From Solibacillus sp. FSL H8-0523 (GTDB taxonomy: Bacteria > Bacillota > Bacilli > Bacillales_A > Planococcaceae), in NCBI RefSeq assembly GCF_038051985.1, contig NZ_CP150291.1, forward strand, positions 1,364,001 through 1,428,000: a stretch of 64,000 bases of DNA. Direction: 5' to 3'. Shown here piece after piece: positions 8,178 to 16,542 of the stretch. A program made the translations under genes and the position numbers. The first letter of the stretch is position 1. The number at the start of each line of letters is the position of its first letter. The notes under the pieces were generated by a model. The model was not told the origin of the DNA. It saw nothing but the letters and a program-made list of their open reading frames with translations, and made no database searches.

Positions 8178-8352
8178 GTATTCTTATTTATCCTTCATCA
8201 GTCTCTAGTAGAGATTTATGTAAAAAGGGTAAATTTTTTCAACGGAGTTGTTACTGTTGAAAAATTTCTTCATAGTTAAATACCTTTTATCCTAAAAGGG
8301 CAACACCCCACCAATCGCTGCGCATAACAGCATTTGGTGGGGTGTTTTTGTT
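8178..8352 (+). ncRNA. Candidate small RNA (~175 nt)
   Basis: Between the promoter at 8144-8171 and the terminator at 8302-8352 there is no open frame with an SD. The transcript would fold: AAATTTTTTCAAC (8231-8243) pairs with GTTGAAAAATTT (8255-8266) around a 12-base loop, and GTCTCTA / TAGAGA near 8200-8213 can form a small stem. No known RNA family was recognised; 6S RNA and an iron-responsive sRNA are two ideas, neither proven. Confidence 0.45.
8302..8352 (+). terminator. Strong intrinsic terminator
   Basis: A 13-bp stem AACACCCCACCAA / TTGGTGGGGTGTT with a 19-base loop followed by TTTGTTTT. It ends either the ncRNA or read-through from 8121. Confidence 0.85.
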
Positions 8353-8386
8353 TTCAATTACCTTTCGAATAAGATGTTACTTATTT

Positions 8387-8475
8387 TATTGGCGGGCACC
8401 GGCATGAAAGCGTTAGAGTCACGTCGTACGTGTCTCTACCACTTTCTCTAATGCCGCATGCTAGGCCCGCCAATA
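8387..8475. repeat. Long nested inverted repeat (89 bp), structured element
   Basis: Successive arms pair in order: TATTGGCGGGC with GCCCGCCAATA, GGCAT with ATGCC, GAAAG with CTTTC, TAGAG with CTCTA, and CACGT with ACGTG around a 3-base CGT loop. It has no T-tract and no coding frame. It could be a structured RNA, a miniature mobile element or a protein-binding cruciform. It is GC-richer than its surroundings. Confidence 0.65.
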
Positions 8476-8715
8476 CATAAATCTTGCTCTCGTTATTTAG
8501 TTAAAAGCGCAAAATTAAGCCGCTTGCGCTACCGCGAGGCGGCGGAGTAGTGAAAAAGTTAACTTCTATTAATTAAGTGTAATTTTGAACACTATATTGC
8601 AATTGAAATTGAATTAATCAAACACCTGCTTCGAAGTACAACGGACGCGAGCTTAAAATCATCTCAATTCAACGCTTTCACCCCTGTAGCGTAGCAGAAC
8701 GGACTTAATTGGATA
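8476..8715. other. Gene-free stretch
   Basis: No convincing frame or SD on either strand. A GC-rich patch at 8519-8545 holds a short GCCGC / GCGGC repeat; the rest is AT-rich. It may be decayed sequence. Confidence 0.4.
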
Positions 8716-8750
8716 ATAAAAGCCCACGTACAAAGATTTGTACGTGGGCT
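8716..8750 (-). terminator. Terminator of the SEC-C gene
   Basis: A perfect 14-bp stem AGCCCACGTACAAA / TTTGTACGTGGGCT with a 2-base loop; on the minus strand it is followed by TTTATT. Confidence 0.85.
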
Positions 8751-8757
8751 ACAGGAA

Positions 8758-9741
8758 CTACTGCTTGTCTTGATAGAAAGCCGTTAGTTCTTGGTGGTAT
8801 TTGTTTAAAGAGGATGCCGAAATGCCGAAGCTTTCTGCGATATCTTTTACCGTGAATTTTTGACCTAATAAGTCGTGGTCTTGACCGAAACGTACAGCAC
8901 CTGCAGCAATTGCGCCTGCTTTACGAGCAGAAGGTTCTTTTTCTACTAAGTAGTCTTCAACGATTGCAACAAAGCTTTCGTTGTCGATGCCTTTATCCGC
9001 CATGAATGCTTTTAATAGCTCCACAACTTCTTGCTCAAATGGCGTGAACTCTTGGCCCTCGTAACCATTCTCCACTAAACCTTCCCATAATAATAGGTGG
9101 TTTTCTTTTGCGAACTCAGCAACGCTTAAGCCACTCTTCTTGTAAGCAGCAGTAAATTCTTCAAATGAAATCGCATGCTCCTTATGGAAGAAGATTAACG
9201 TAGAGGCCGCTAATACGTGGTTCTCTTGTTTTGAACCATCTGGTAAAAGGAATGCGAATACGCGCATACCTAGAGGAATCGGTTTTGGGCTTTCCTTTTG
9301 GATGTGGTACACCGTTCCGTCCATTGCAGAAACTGCTGTGAAGTAATCATCTGCTACCGTTTCAACTGTACCGATAAAGAACATTGGGTTTTCCCAAGTT
9401 TCTAAAAGCTCGATCATTGAAGGGCGGACCATTTTCTTCGACATTTTTGCTAAGTAATTTGTCCAAATTTCAGGGCGCTTATGGAAGAAAAATTCATCTA
9501 AAGCAACCGCTTCTACTAATTCTTTTTGTAACTTTGACTCTAGTTTTGGAGCCCAAGCTTGTACTAGCTCAATAAACTCACGAATATCTTTTCTTTCAGG
9601 ATAATTCGTATAGAAAGTTTGTAGTACATTTTCAATCTCTTCATGGAAAACTGTTGCAGAAGTTGCTTGATTTTTACCCTCACAACACTTCTTGTATTTT
9701 TTTCCGCTACCACATGGGCATTGGTCATTACGTCCAACCAT
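8758..9741 (-). CDS. SEC-C motif protein with C-terminal helix-turn-helix
   Basis: 327 residues; ATG with AAAGGAAG upstream. Residues 3-20 are a SEC-C zinc-binding motif (GRNDQCPCGSGKKYKKCC), the same module that ends SecA. A middle domain of ~200 residues is unrecognised. The last ~40 residues (FTVKDIAESFGISASSLNKY) look like a helix-turn-helix. The architecture suggests a zinc-dependent protein or nucleic-acid binding factor. It is transcribed alone, with hairpins upstream at 9771-9825 and a terminator at 8716-8750. Function unknown. Confidence 0.8.
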   Translation of the reverse strand: MVGRNDQCPCGSGKKYKKCCEGKNQATSATVFHEEIENVLQTFYTNYPERKDIREFIELVQAWAPKLESKLQKELVEAVALDEFFFHKRPEIWTNYLAKMSKKMVRPSMIELLETWENPMFFIGTVETVADDYFTAVSAMDGTVYHIQKESPKPIPLGMRVFAFLLPDGSKQENHVLAASTLIFFHKEHAISFEEFTAAYKKSGLSVAEFAKENHLLLWEGLVENGYEGQEFTPFEQEVVELLKAFMADKGIDNESFVAIVEDYLVEKEPSARKAGAIAAGAVRFGQDHDLLGQKFTVKDIAESFGISASSLNKYHQELTAFYQDKQ

Positions 9742-9770
9742 TGTAACACTTCCTTTAATACAACTTGTTA

Positions 9771-9825
9771 AATACTTGTCTCACAAGTATTGCTACTCTT
9801 AATAATAACGTCAGATTGTTATTAT
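9771..9825. repeat. Two inverted repeats upstream of the SEC-C gene
   Basis: AATACTTGT / ACAAGTATT (perfect, 3-base loop) at 9771-9791 and ATAATAAC / GTTATTAT at 9802-9825. They lie in the upstream region of the minus-strand gene, as operators or 5' leader hairpins. Confidence 0.5.
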
Positions 9826-9920
9826 GGAAACTGATTATCTATTCAGAACTATCAGAAAAACAGTCACTTTTTCTATTATATTAAAAAATGAGTGAAAATA
9901 GAACAAAAAAATTAAAAAGA

Positions 9921-9947
9921 GGACATAGCAATAGATTCGCTATGTCC
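9921..9947 (-). terminator. Terminator of the EamA transporter gene
   Basis: A 9-bp stem GGACATAGC / GCTATGTCC; on the minus strand it is followed by TCTTTTTAATTTTTTT. Confidence 0.8.
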
Positions 9948-9988
9948 AAACGATATAAACTGCGCTTAGCTTAAATTTTTTCACGATG

Positions 9989-10897
9989 TTAAATACTAGA
10001 TTGAGATTCGATAGGCGCCACTTTTTTCGCTGTGGCGAACTGTTCCATCTGTGCGACGAAGTTTCCGACTAAAATAAAGGCACCACCGATTAATAGCTGT
10101 GTCGTTAAACCTTCACCTAAGAACACTAATGCGAAGATTGCTGCAAAAATCGGTTCTAATGAGAAGATTAATCCAGTATGTGTTGGAGATGTATACTGTT
10201 GTACAACAGCCTGTGCTATGAAGCAAAATGCTGTACAAATAATCGCTAAGCCTAAAACCGCTGCCCAACCAACTGATGTCGCTGGTAACTGAGGTGTTTC
10301 GTAAACGAGTGTAAAAATTGCACCAAGCACACCGGCTACCCCTAGTTGATAGACACCGTATGAAATCGACTCTACATCTTTTGTGAATGTACTATTTAAG
10401 ATTAAGTAGACAGAATAACAAACCGCTGCAATCGCAACTAGAATATCACCTGTTTGGAACGATAAAGATTCTTTAAATGTTAACACCGTAATCCCAATCA
10501 TCGTTGCCACGATTGCAAAGCTGACCGCACGTGATGGCAAACGTTTTTCTAAAAAACTTGTGAAAATCGGTACTAATACAACGGTTAAGCTTAAAATAAA
10601 TCCTGCATTACCAGCAGAAGTTGTTTTTAAGCCAAATAAAGATAGGGCAAATACGATAAATAGGATAGCCCCTTGAATCGATGCGTAGAAAATTGTTTTT
10701 TTGTTCACGCGCAACATCTTCGGTAAAAAGATTAGCCCGGCAATAATAAATGCGATTAAGCACCGCAATGCAACAACGTTATATGCTTCTAAAACTTCTA
10801 GTCCCATTACCATGAATGTATAGGACAGCCCCCAAAACATTGTCACGATCACCATTAAAATATTTGCTTTACCTTGTAAACTCAAAGATGTCACCAC
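9989..10897 (-). CDS. EamA/DMT family transporter
   Basis: 302 residues with ten hydrophobic segments in two EamA repeats (about 10-140 and 155-285); the conserved MVIVTMFWGLSYTFM and GLIFSLEPIFAAIFALVFLGE phrases are typical of drug/metabolite exporters of the RhaT/YdcZ group. The first codon is one of two adjacent GTGs; a TTG four codons in has a better SD (GTGGTGA), so the true start is uncertain. It is divergent from a LysR regulator across a 284-base gap. LysR regulators often control a divergent exporter, so regulation by that protein is likely but inferred. Confidence 0.85.
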   Translation of the reverse strand: MVTSLSLQGKANILMVIVTMFWGLSYTFMVMGLEVLEAYNVVALRCLIAFIIAGLIFLPKMLRVNKKTIFYASIQGAILFIVFALSLFGLKTTSAGNAGFILSLTVVLVPIFTSFLEKRLPSRAVSFAIVATMIGITVLTFKESLSFQTGDILVAIAAVCYSVYLILNSTFTKDVESISYGVYQLGVAGVLGAIFTLVYETPQLPATSVGWAAVLGLAIICTAFCFIAQAVVQQYTSPTHTGLIFSLEPIFAAIFALVFLGEGLTTQLLIGGAFILVGNFVAQMEQFATAKKVAPIESQSSI

Positions 10898-10963
10898 ATT
10901 TCGTCAAAATAGTTCATTTTAGCAAAAATAAACTTGCTGTTATAAAACACTATAAACTGGAGA

Positions 10964-10992
10964 TTGTGATTAGTAAAACGAATGTTTATAAT
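10964..10992 (+). promoter_or_regulatory. Sigma-A promoter of the lysR cluster
   Basis: TTGTGA, 17-base spacer, perfect TATAAT. The predicted start (~10999) leaves a long 183-base leader before lysR, which contains the 45-codon frame at 11028. Confidence 0.75.
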
Positions 10993-11027
10993 GGTTAGTA
11001 TGAAAAAAATTCATGTCTAAATTTTTT

Positions 11028-11165
11028 ATGGCGTGCAAGAAAGCCTGGTGGAAAAAAGTGAAAGCCTCGGGTGGATATCGCGGATTCGGAAATGGAGTTC
11101 TTTGCGCTAGAGCAATGCCGAATCCGGACGCAATGGAATTGGGCAAGGGTGAAATTGATCTTTAA
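11028..11165 (+). CDS. Possible 45-residue leader peptide (uncertain)
   Basis: An ATG-to-TAA frame fills most of the lysR leader and ends 16 bases before the lysR start. It begins MACKKAWWKKVKASGG and ends GKGEIDL. There is no good SD. Its DNA is GC-richer than its neighbours and contains a perfect 9-bp inverted repeat CGGATTCGG / CCGAATCCG at 11081-11126, so it may be an RNA structure or a foreign remnant instead of a gene. Confidence 0.25.
   Translation: MACKKAWWKKVKASGGYRGFGNGVLCARAMPNPDAMELGKGEIDL
11081..11126 (+). promoter_or_regulatory. Leader hairpin upstream of lysR
   Basis: Perfect 9-bp arms CGGATTCGG / CCGAATCCG enclose a smaller TTGC / GCAA stem. There is no T-tract, so this is not a simple terminator. 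Confidence 0.5.
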
Positions 11166-11181
11166 AAAGGAGTGAATAGTA

Positions 11182-12051
11182 ATGAGTTTAGTGAAATACG
11201 AAATTTTGAATAAGGTAGCAGAAGTGCATAGTTTTACAAAAGCAGCAGAAATGCTAGGTCTGACGCAGTCTGCGGTTAGTCATGCTGTTTCTAGTTTGGA
11301 AAAAGAGTTCGGCTTTAATTTAATTCACCGAAATCGAAATGGCGTTATCTTAACGGAAGACGGACAAGAAATGTTATTTGAAATGCGCAAAGTTTTACTA
11401 GCTGAAGAACACCTCCAACAAGCGGCTTCGAATATTTTAGGAGTCAGCAAAGGGACAGTACGTATCGGGCTCATTTCGACGATTTCTACGCATTGGATGC
11501 CAAATATTATTCCAATCATGGATGAACTTTATCCTGGTATAAGAATTGAACTGCGAGAAGGGGATTATTATGAAATCGAGCAATGGCTTGTCAATGGTGA
11601 GGTCGACTGTGGATTCTTAAATCGAACGAGCTCAAAGCAGTTTGAGTTTATGCCGCTAAAGCGTGATCCGTTATTATGTATTGTGTCAAACGAAAGTCCG
11701 CTATATGATAATACTGAAATCGATTTATTAGAAATTGAAGACGCACCGTTTATTATGCCTTCCTATAAAGGGACCAATGATATTTTAACGAATTTTGAAA
11801 AATATGGTGTTCGTCCGAATATTCGCTTTGAATTATTTGATGAAAAGGCGATTGTTGCGATGGTGGAACATAATTTAGGGATTAGTATTTTGCCGCAAAT
11901 GGCGATTGGTGTATTACCAGGAAATGTGAAAGCGTTACCATTATTGCAGGAAAGTTTTCGTACAGTAGGATTGTCAACAAAACAAAAACTATCACCGGCG
12001 TCACAAAAGTTTGTTGAAGTGTTAAAAGAGTGGCTGGCGTCCGTTGAATAA
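11182..12051 (+). CDS. LysR family transcriptional regulator
   Basis: 289 residues; AAAAAGGAGTG precedes the ATG. The N-terminal winged HTH (residues ~5-60, AAEMLGLTQSAVSHAVSSLEKE) and the type 2 periplasmic-binding-like effector domain (~90-289) are complete. It heads a same-strand cluster with a coaB-like gene, ybaK, a VOC protein and a small ORF, and is divergent from an EamA exporter. The effector is unknown. The long structured leader at 10999-11181 suggests additional control. Confidence 0.9.
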   Translation: MSLVKYEILNKVAEVHSFTKAAEMLGLTQSAVSHAVSSLEKEFGFNLIHRNRNGVILTEDGQEMLFEMRKVLLAEEHLQQAASNILGVSKGTVRIGLISTISTHWMPNIIPIMDELYPGIRIELREGDYYEIEQWLVNGEVDCGFLNRTSSKQFEFMPLKRDPLLCIVSNESPLYDNTEIDLLEIEDAPFIMPSYKGTNDILTNFEKYGVRPNIRFELFDEKAIVAMVEHNLGISILPQMAIGVLPGNVKALPLLQESFRTVGLSTKQKLSPASQKFVEVLKEWLASVE

Positions 12052-12066
12052 TAGCGAGGTTATCAT

Positions 12067-12729
12067 ATGTTAACAGGAAAAAAAGTTTTAATTACTAGTG
12101 GGGGCACATTTGAAAAGTGGGACAATGTGCGCGGCCATACGAATTTGTCTAAAGGGACGATGGGCTGCTATTTAGCAGAAGCAGCCTATGCGAAACAAGC
12201 AGAGGTCATTTATATGCACGGCGTATTCACGCAGTTACCGGAACACAAAGCACATATGCATCTTGTGCCATTTGAAGGTATTGAGGATTTAGGAAAGACA
12301 TTACAGCAAATTGTTACGCGTGAGCATATTGATTATATTATTATGGCGGTTGCTGGTTCTGACTGGTTAATTGATAAAGTATTCGATCAAGCAGGTAATG
12401 AGCTAACGGAAAAAGGGAAAATGCCATCCGATGAGCCACCTGTCATTCACTTTAAAAAAGCACCAAAAATTTTAGGCCAAGTTAAAACGTGGGCTCCAAA
12501 TTCAATATTAGTTGGTTTTAAATTAGAGGCAACAGAAGATCCGCAGTATTTAATCGACCGTGCGACACTTCGTATGGAGGCGGCACATGCGGATTATATG
12601 GTCGCTAACAGCTCGAAATCATTGTACGGTGCGATGGAGCCACATTTTATTGTGGCGAAGTCAGGAGACATCGTAAAAATCGATGGCAAACAAGCGGCGG
12701 CCAATGCGCTCATTGATTTATTTCAATAA
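12067..12729 (+). CDS. Stand-alone CoaB-like phosphopantothenoylcysteine synthetase domain protein
   Basis: 220 residues. It matches the synthetase half of CoaBC: a Rossmann start VLITSGGTFEKWDNVRGHTN (the family's GGT.E..D.VR signature), the segment MPSDEPPVIHFKKAPKIL that carries the conserved lysine pair, and a C-terminal VANSS phrase. The N-terminal decarboxylase (CoaC) half is absent; full CoaBC is ~400 residues, while stand-alone CoaB proteins of streptococci are about this length. Whether this organism also has a normal coaBC lies outside the window. It starts 15 bases after lysR. It could be a paralogue with a different substrate. Confidence 0.8.
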   Translation: MLTGKKVLITSGGTFEKWDNVRGHTNLSKGTMGCYLAEAAYAKQAEVIYMHGVFTQLPEHKAHMHLVPFEGIEDLGKTLQQIVTREHIDYIIMAVAGSDWLIDKVFDQAGNELTEKGKMPSDEPPVIHFKKAPKILGQVKTWAPNSILVGFKLEATEDPQYLIDRATLRMEAAHADYMVANSSKSLYGAMEPHFIVAKSGDIVKIDGKQAAANALIDLFQ

Positions 12730-12797
12730 TGATGCCTCGTTCGATACTTTATCGTGATATAATTGAAATATTCAATTTATTTAGGTGGGTGTCGAAC

Positions 12798-13283
12798 ATG
12801 TCTATACAAGAAGTGAAGGCCTATTTTGAAAACCAAGGTCGTTTAGTAGATGTACTTGAGTTTAATGAAAGTAGTGCCACAGTAGAGCAAGCAGCCCAAG
12901 TGTTACAGGTGATTCCCGCGCGCATTGCGAAAACCTTATCCTTCCATGACGCGGAAAATGGCGCGATACTTCTCGTAGCAGCGGGTGATGCGAAAATTGA
13001 TAATAGTCGATTCAAGCAGCAGTTTGGCTTCAAGGCAAAGATGCTTGATTTGGAAAGTGTTGTAACGTTAACGGGACATCCTGTTGGTGGGGTTTGTCCT
13101 TTTGCGCTAGCAAGCGACTTACCAGTATTTTTAGATGTATCTTTAAAACGCTTTACAACCGTTTTCCCAGCATGTGGTAGCGCGAATTCAGCGATTGAGT
13201 TAACTTGTGACGAACTCGAACAATACGCGGCGACAACGACTTGGGTCAATGTTTGTAAAGCATGGAACGAATCGGAGGGGTAA
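12798..13283 (+). CDS. YbaK/EbsC family aminoacyl-tRNA deacylase
   Basis: 161 residues from ATG 12798 (AGGTGGG 8 bases upstream). YbaK-fold editing protein: IPARIAKTLSFH carries the conserved catalytic-site lysine, and TGHPVGGVCPFAL is the family's GxxxGGVxP signature. These proteins hydrolyse mischarged tRNA, typically Cys-tRNA-Pro, in trans. It lies 68 bases after the coaB-like gene and 3 bases before the VOC gene. An in-frame upstream ATG at 12729 exists but lacks an SD. Confidence 0.85.
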   Translation: MSIQEVKAYFENQGRLVDVLEFNESSATVEQAAQVLQVIPARIAKTLSFHDAENGAILLVAAGDAKIDNSRFKQQFGFKAKMLDLESVVTLTGHPVGGVCPFALASDLPVFLDVSLKRFTTVFPACGSANSAIELTCDELEQYAATTTWVNVCKAWNESEG

Positions 13284-13286
13284 TAG

Positions 13287-14087
13287 ATGTATGTATTTGA
13301 TCATGTTGTCCATGTTGTAAAAAAGCCAGAGCTAGCGGTGGAATGCTTACAAAACGAGGGAATTCACGCGGTAATCGGTGGGAAGCATGAAATGTGGGGT
13401 ACGTATAACGCATTAAGCTATTTTGATTTAAGCTATATCGAATGTATCGGGATTTTTGATGACGCACAATTCGAACAAGCCGCACGTGAAAAGCATTCAT
13501 TACATGCAAGTATCGCGCAGGACAAGTCAGGGTTAACGCGCTTTGCGGTGCGTACAACGACGATTGAAGAAGATGCGAAAAAATTTCGTGAGGCAGGTCT
13601 TGAAGTGTCTGGACCAACCTCTTTTTCTAGAACGCGCGAAGATGGTTCAGTTGTCAGCTGGCAGTTACTTTACGTAGGTATGCCGACAGCGAAAGTCGCC
13701 TGCCCGTTTTTCATTCAATGGGATGAGGCAGCTGGTGTTCGTCGTGAACTGTTAGAAACGCAAGGGGTCATAGCCAAGCATGCGGCAGGTAATTTGCAAT
13801 TGGCAGAGCTACATTTTATTGTGCCGGATTTTGTAGCAATTGAAAAATTAGCAGCACTTTGTGGCGTAACTATTGAAAAAGTTTCCAATATCGACGACAA
13901 TGTAGACATCATGAACGTGCTTTTACCAAACATAACGCTTGTATTCCAATGTCCAACAGGGGACGGCTATGCGTGGGATTATATGCTGGATTACGGTTAC
14001 GGCATTCAAAAGCTTGTACTTACAGGTGCCAATACTGACCAAGTAATCGAGTACGACGGCGCGATTTATGAAATGACTACACGTTAA
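13287..14087 (+). CDS. VOC superfamily protein (glyoxalase-like domain)
   Basis: 266 residues; GGAGGGG upstream and only 3 bases from the ybaK stop. The opening FDHVVHVVKKPELA and the paired beta-alpha-beta-beta-beta halves (about 1-130 and 160-260) fit the Glyoxalase_3-like branch of the vicinal oxygen chelate superfamily. The His in FDHVVHVV could bind a metal. The reaction cannot be deduced. Translational coupling to ybaK suggests one transcript. Confidence 0.75.
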   Translation: MYVFDHVVHVVKKPELAVECLQNEGIHAVIGGKHEMWGTYNALSYFDLSYIECIGIFDDAQFEQAAREKHSLHASIAQDKSGLTRFAVRTTTIEEDAKKFREAGLEVSGPTSFSRTREDGSVVSWQLLYVGMPTAKVACPFFIQWDEAAGVRRELLETQGVIAKHAAGNLQLAELHFIVPDFVAIEKLAALCGVTIEKVSNIDDNVDIMNVLLPNITLVFQCPTGDGYAWDYMLDYGYGIQKLVLTGANTDQVIEYDGAIYEMTTR

Positions 14088-14110
14088 TACATACTTAAAG
14101 GAGTTTATAC

Positions 14111-14347
14111 ATGACGAATTTAACAAAGCAAGAAGCATTAACCGCGTTAAACAATAACCAATTCGTAGGGTTTACAACGACATCAGGGAATGTGATTGTT
14201 AAAAAATCAAATCGTACAGATTACGATATTTTCGTATATGAAGAGGGCAATGAAGAGCCATCACACTATATTGGCAAAATTACAAATGTCCTTGCCACAT
14301 TCAGTGATAAAAACAGCAATAAAGATTTTACGATTGTGGAAAAATAA
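14111..14347 (+). CDS. Small hypothetical protein (78 aa)
   Basis: The start ATG 14111 follows AAAGGAG. The protein is soluble and polar, with alternating beta-type segments (VGFTTTSGNVIVKKS, YDIFVYEEG). It is the last gene of the lysR cluster, before a terminator at 14353-14399. No family is recognised. Confidence 0.75.
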   Translation: MTNLTKQEALTALNNNQFVGFTTTSGNVIVKKSNRTDYDIFVYEEGNEEPSHYIGKITNVLATFSDKNSNKDFTIVEK

Positions 14348-14352
14348 AAAAG

Positions 14353-14399
14353 AAGCTGTAAACGACGTATGTTGGCGTTTACAGCTTTGTTTATTTTTT
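14353..14399. terminator. Terminator between convergent genes
   Basis: A 12-bp stem AAGCTGTAAACG / CGTTTACAGCTT followed by TGTTTATTTTTT on the plus strand; it overlaps the 3' end of the csp gene. Confidence 0.85.
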
Positions 14400-14591
14400 C
14401 ATCACATTCGCAGCTTGTGCTCCGCGGATGCCATCAACTAAATCAAATTCTACGGCCTGTCCCTCATCTAAAGATCGGAAGCCTTCATCTTTTATCCCTG
14501 TGAAGTGTACGAATACATCTTCTCCGTTGTTACATTCTATAAATCCATACCCTTTTTCGTTGTCGAACCATTTTACAGTGCCTTGGTGCAT
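14391..14591 (-). CDS. csp: Cold shock domain protein
   Basis: 66 residues; GGAGGAGA lies ahead of the ATG. A single cold-shock domain with RNP1 (KGYGFIE, residues 13-19) and RNP2 (DVFVHF, residues 25-30) binds single-stranded RNA/DNA and acts as an RNA chaperone. The length is standard. A promoter at 14659-14686 gives a ~60-base untranslated leader, as is common for csp mRNAs. Confidence 0.95.
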   Translation of the reverse strand: MHQGTVKWFDNEKGYGFIECNNGEDVFVHFTGIKDEGFRSLDEGQAVEFDLVDGIRGAQAANVMKK

Positions 14592-14658
14592 CCGCCATCT
14601 CCTCCGATACTGTCAAATTTAGTACAAAATATAAAATTACAGAATATTACGAATAAAC

Positions 14659-14686
14659 TATATACTATTTGTGCGATTGATGTCAA
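14659..14686 (-). promoter_or_regulatory. Sigma-A promoter of csp
   Basis: On the minus strand: TTGACA, 16-base spacer, TATATA. Confidence 0.7.
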
Positions 14687-14717
14687 TAATTTGTCGATTT
14701 AGAAAAGAAAATTTTGT

Positions 14718-14746
14718 TTATCAATTCAGAGAAAACAGACTATAAT
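14718..14746 (+). promoter_or_regulatory. Sigma-A promoter of fhs
   Basis: TTATCA, 17-base spacer, perfect TATAAT. Confidence 0.65.
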
Positions 14747-14776
14747 AAGAAGCGAATAAGAACGAAAGTAGGGCAA

Positions 14777-16456
14777 ATGATGACAACTAAGACTAAACCA
14801 TTAACAGATATTGAAATTGCAAACGCAGCAACGATGCAACCAATTGTTGATATTGCAGAGCGCGCTGGTATTCCAGTAGATGCCGTGGAGCAGTATGGCC
14901 GCTATAAAGCAAAAATCGACACAAGCAAGGTAACCGGAGAAGCGGATGCCAAAGTTGTACTTGTAACGGCAATTAGTCCAACGCCAGCTGGTGAAGGAAA
15001 ATCAACAGTAACAGTTGGTTTAGCAGATGCGCTACATCAATTAGATAAAAGCGTAATGGTAGCCTTACGTGAGCCTTCATTAGGACCGGTAATGGGTGTT
15101 AAAGGTGGCGCTACAGGCGGTGGGTACGCACAAGTGTTACCAATGGAACAAATTAATTTACACTTCAACGGTGATTTTCATGCGATCACCACAGCGAACA
15201 ACGCATTATCAGCATTAATCGACAATCATATTCACCAAGGTAATGCATTGAAAATCGACCCACGCCGTATTATTTGGAAGCGTGTACTGGATTTAAATGA
15301 CCGTGCATTACGTCATGTAACAGTAGGTTTAGGTGGTCCAATGCAAGGAGTACCGCGTGAGGATGGCTTTGACATTACAGTTGCGTCAGAAATTATGGCG
15401 ATTTTCTGTTTAGCAACAAGCATTCAGGACTTAAAGATGCGTTTAAAACGTATTTTAATCGGTTACACATATGACCGTGAGCCGGTAACAGTTGGTGACC
15501 TGCAAGTCGAAGGTGCGTTAACATTAATTTTAAAAGAAGCATTAAATCCAAACTTAGTACAAACAATTGAAGGAACGCCGGCTTTAATCCACGGTGGTCC
15601 CTTCGCAAACATCGCGCACGGCTGTAACTCAATTATCGCAACACAAACAGCGCGTCAGCTAGCAGACATCGTTGTAACAGAAGCGGGCTTTGGTTCAGAT
15701 TTAGGCGCAGAAAAATTCTTAAACATTAAAGCGCGTGAAGCAAACTTTAAGCCGAGCGCAGTCGTAATCGTTGCAACAATTCGCGCACTGAAAATGCATG
15801 GTGGTATAGCGAAAACGGATTTAGTTGCTGAAAATGTAGAGGCGTTAAAAGAGGGAATCTCGAATTTAGCACAGCACGTTGCCAATATTCGTAACTTCGG
15901 CTTAGAGCCAGTGATCGCATTAAATCGCTTCATTACAGATACAGAAGCTGAGCTTGCTTTCGTATTAGCGTGGGCGAAAGAAAATGAAGTACGTATTGCG
16001 CGTACAAATGTGTGGGAAGAAGGCGGAAAAGGCGGCATCGAGCTTGCAAAACAAGTAATAGAAGTACTAGATACGCCAAACAACTTCCACCAATTATATG
16101 AGCTTCAAGAAACGGTCGAGCAAAAGCTAACGAAAATCGTGCAGCAAGTATACGGTGGAGCTGGCGTTCAATTAACAGACGCTGCAAAAAAACAGTTAGC
16201 GACAATCGAGAAAAATGGATGGGATAACTTACCGATTTGTATGGCTAAAACGCAATACTCATTATCAGATCAACCGAGCTTACTTGGTCGCCCATCAGAT
16301 TTCATCGTTACGATTCGCGAAATCATTCCAAAGCTTGGAGCAGGCTTCTTAGTATGCTTAACAGGCGACATTATGACAATGCCCGGCTTACCAAAGCAAC
16401 CAGCAGCACTTCGTATGGACGTAGCTGAAGATGGTAGCGCAGTAGGGTTATTCTAA
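14777..16456 (+). CDS. fhs: Formate--tetrahydrofolate ligase
   Basis: 559 residues, the family's usual length. The enzyme makes 10-formyl-tetrahydrofolate from formate, THF and ATP in one-carbon metabolism. The P-loop [18 protein letters not shown] (residues ~73-90) and the [20 protein letters not shown] segment are diagnostic. There are two adjacent ATGs (14777 and 14780) behind GTAGGG; the second has the better spacing. It is a single-gene unit with a clear promoter and a strong terminator, divergent from csp. Confidence 0.95.
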   Translation: MMTTKTKPLTDIEIANAATMQPIVDIAERAGIPVDAVEQYGRYKAKIDTSKVTGEADAKVVLVTAISPTPAGEGKSTVTVGLADALHQLDKSVMVALREPSLGPVMGVKGGATGGGYAQVLPMEQINLHFNGDFHAITTANNALSALIDNHIHQGNALKIDPRRIIWKRVLDLNDRALRHVTVGLGGPMQGVPREDGFDITVASEIMAIFCLATSIQDLKMRLKRILIGYTYDREPVTVGDLQVEGALTLILKEALNPNLVQTIEGTPALIHGGPFANIAHGCNSIIATQTARQLADIVVTEAGFGSDLGAEKFLNIKAREANFKPSAVVIVATIRALKMHGGIAKTDLVAENVEALKEGISNLAQHVANIRNFGLEPVIALNRFITDTEAELAFVLAWAKENEVRIARTNVWEEGGKGGIELAKQVIEVLDTPNNFHQLYELQETVEQKLTKIVQQVYGGAGVQLTDAAKKQLATIEKNGWDNLPICMAKTQYSLSDQPSLLGRPSDFIVTIREIIPKLGAGFLVCLTGDIMTMPGLPKQPAALRMDVAEDGSAVGLF

Positions 16457-16465
16457 AATAAATGA

Positions 16466-16506
16466 AAAGAAACGTATTCGTGTAATTTTCGCGAATACGT
16501 TTCTTT
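16466..16506 (+). terminator. Terminator of fhs
   Basis: A perfect 15-bp stem AAAGAAACGTATTCG / CGAATACGTTTCTTT. Confidence 0.8.
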
Positions 16507-16542
16507 ATGTTTTCCATCTATTCAATTGAGTCAAATCCTTTT

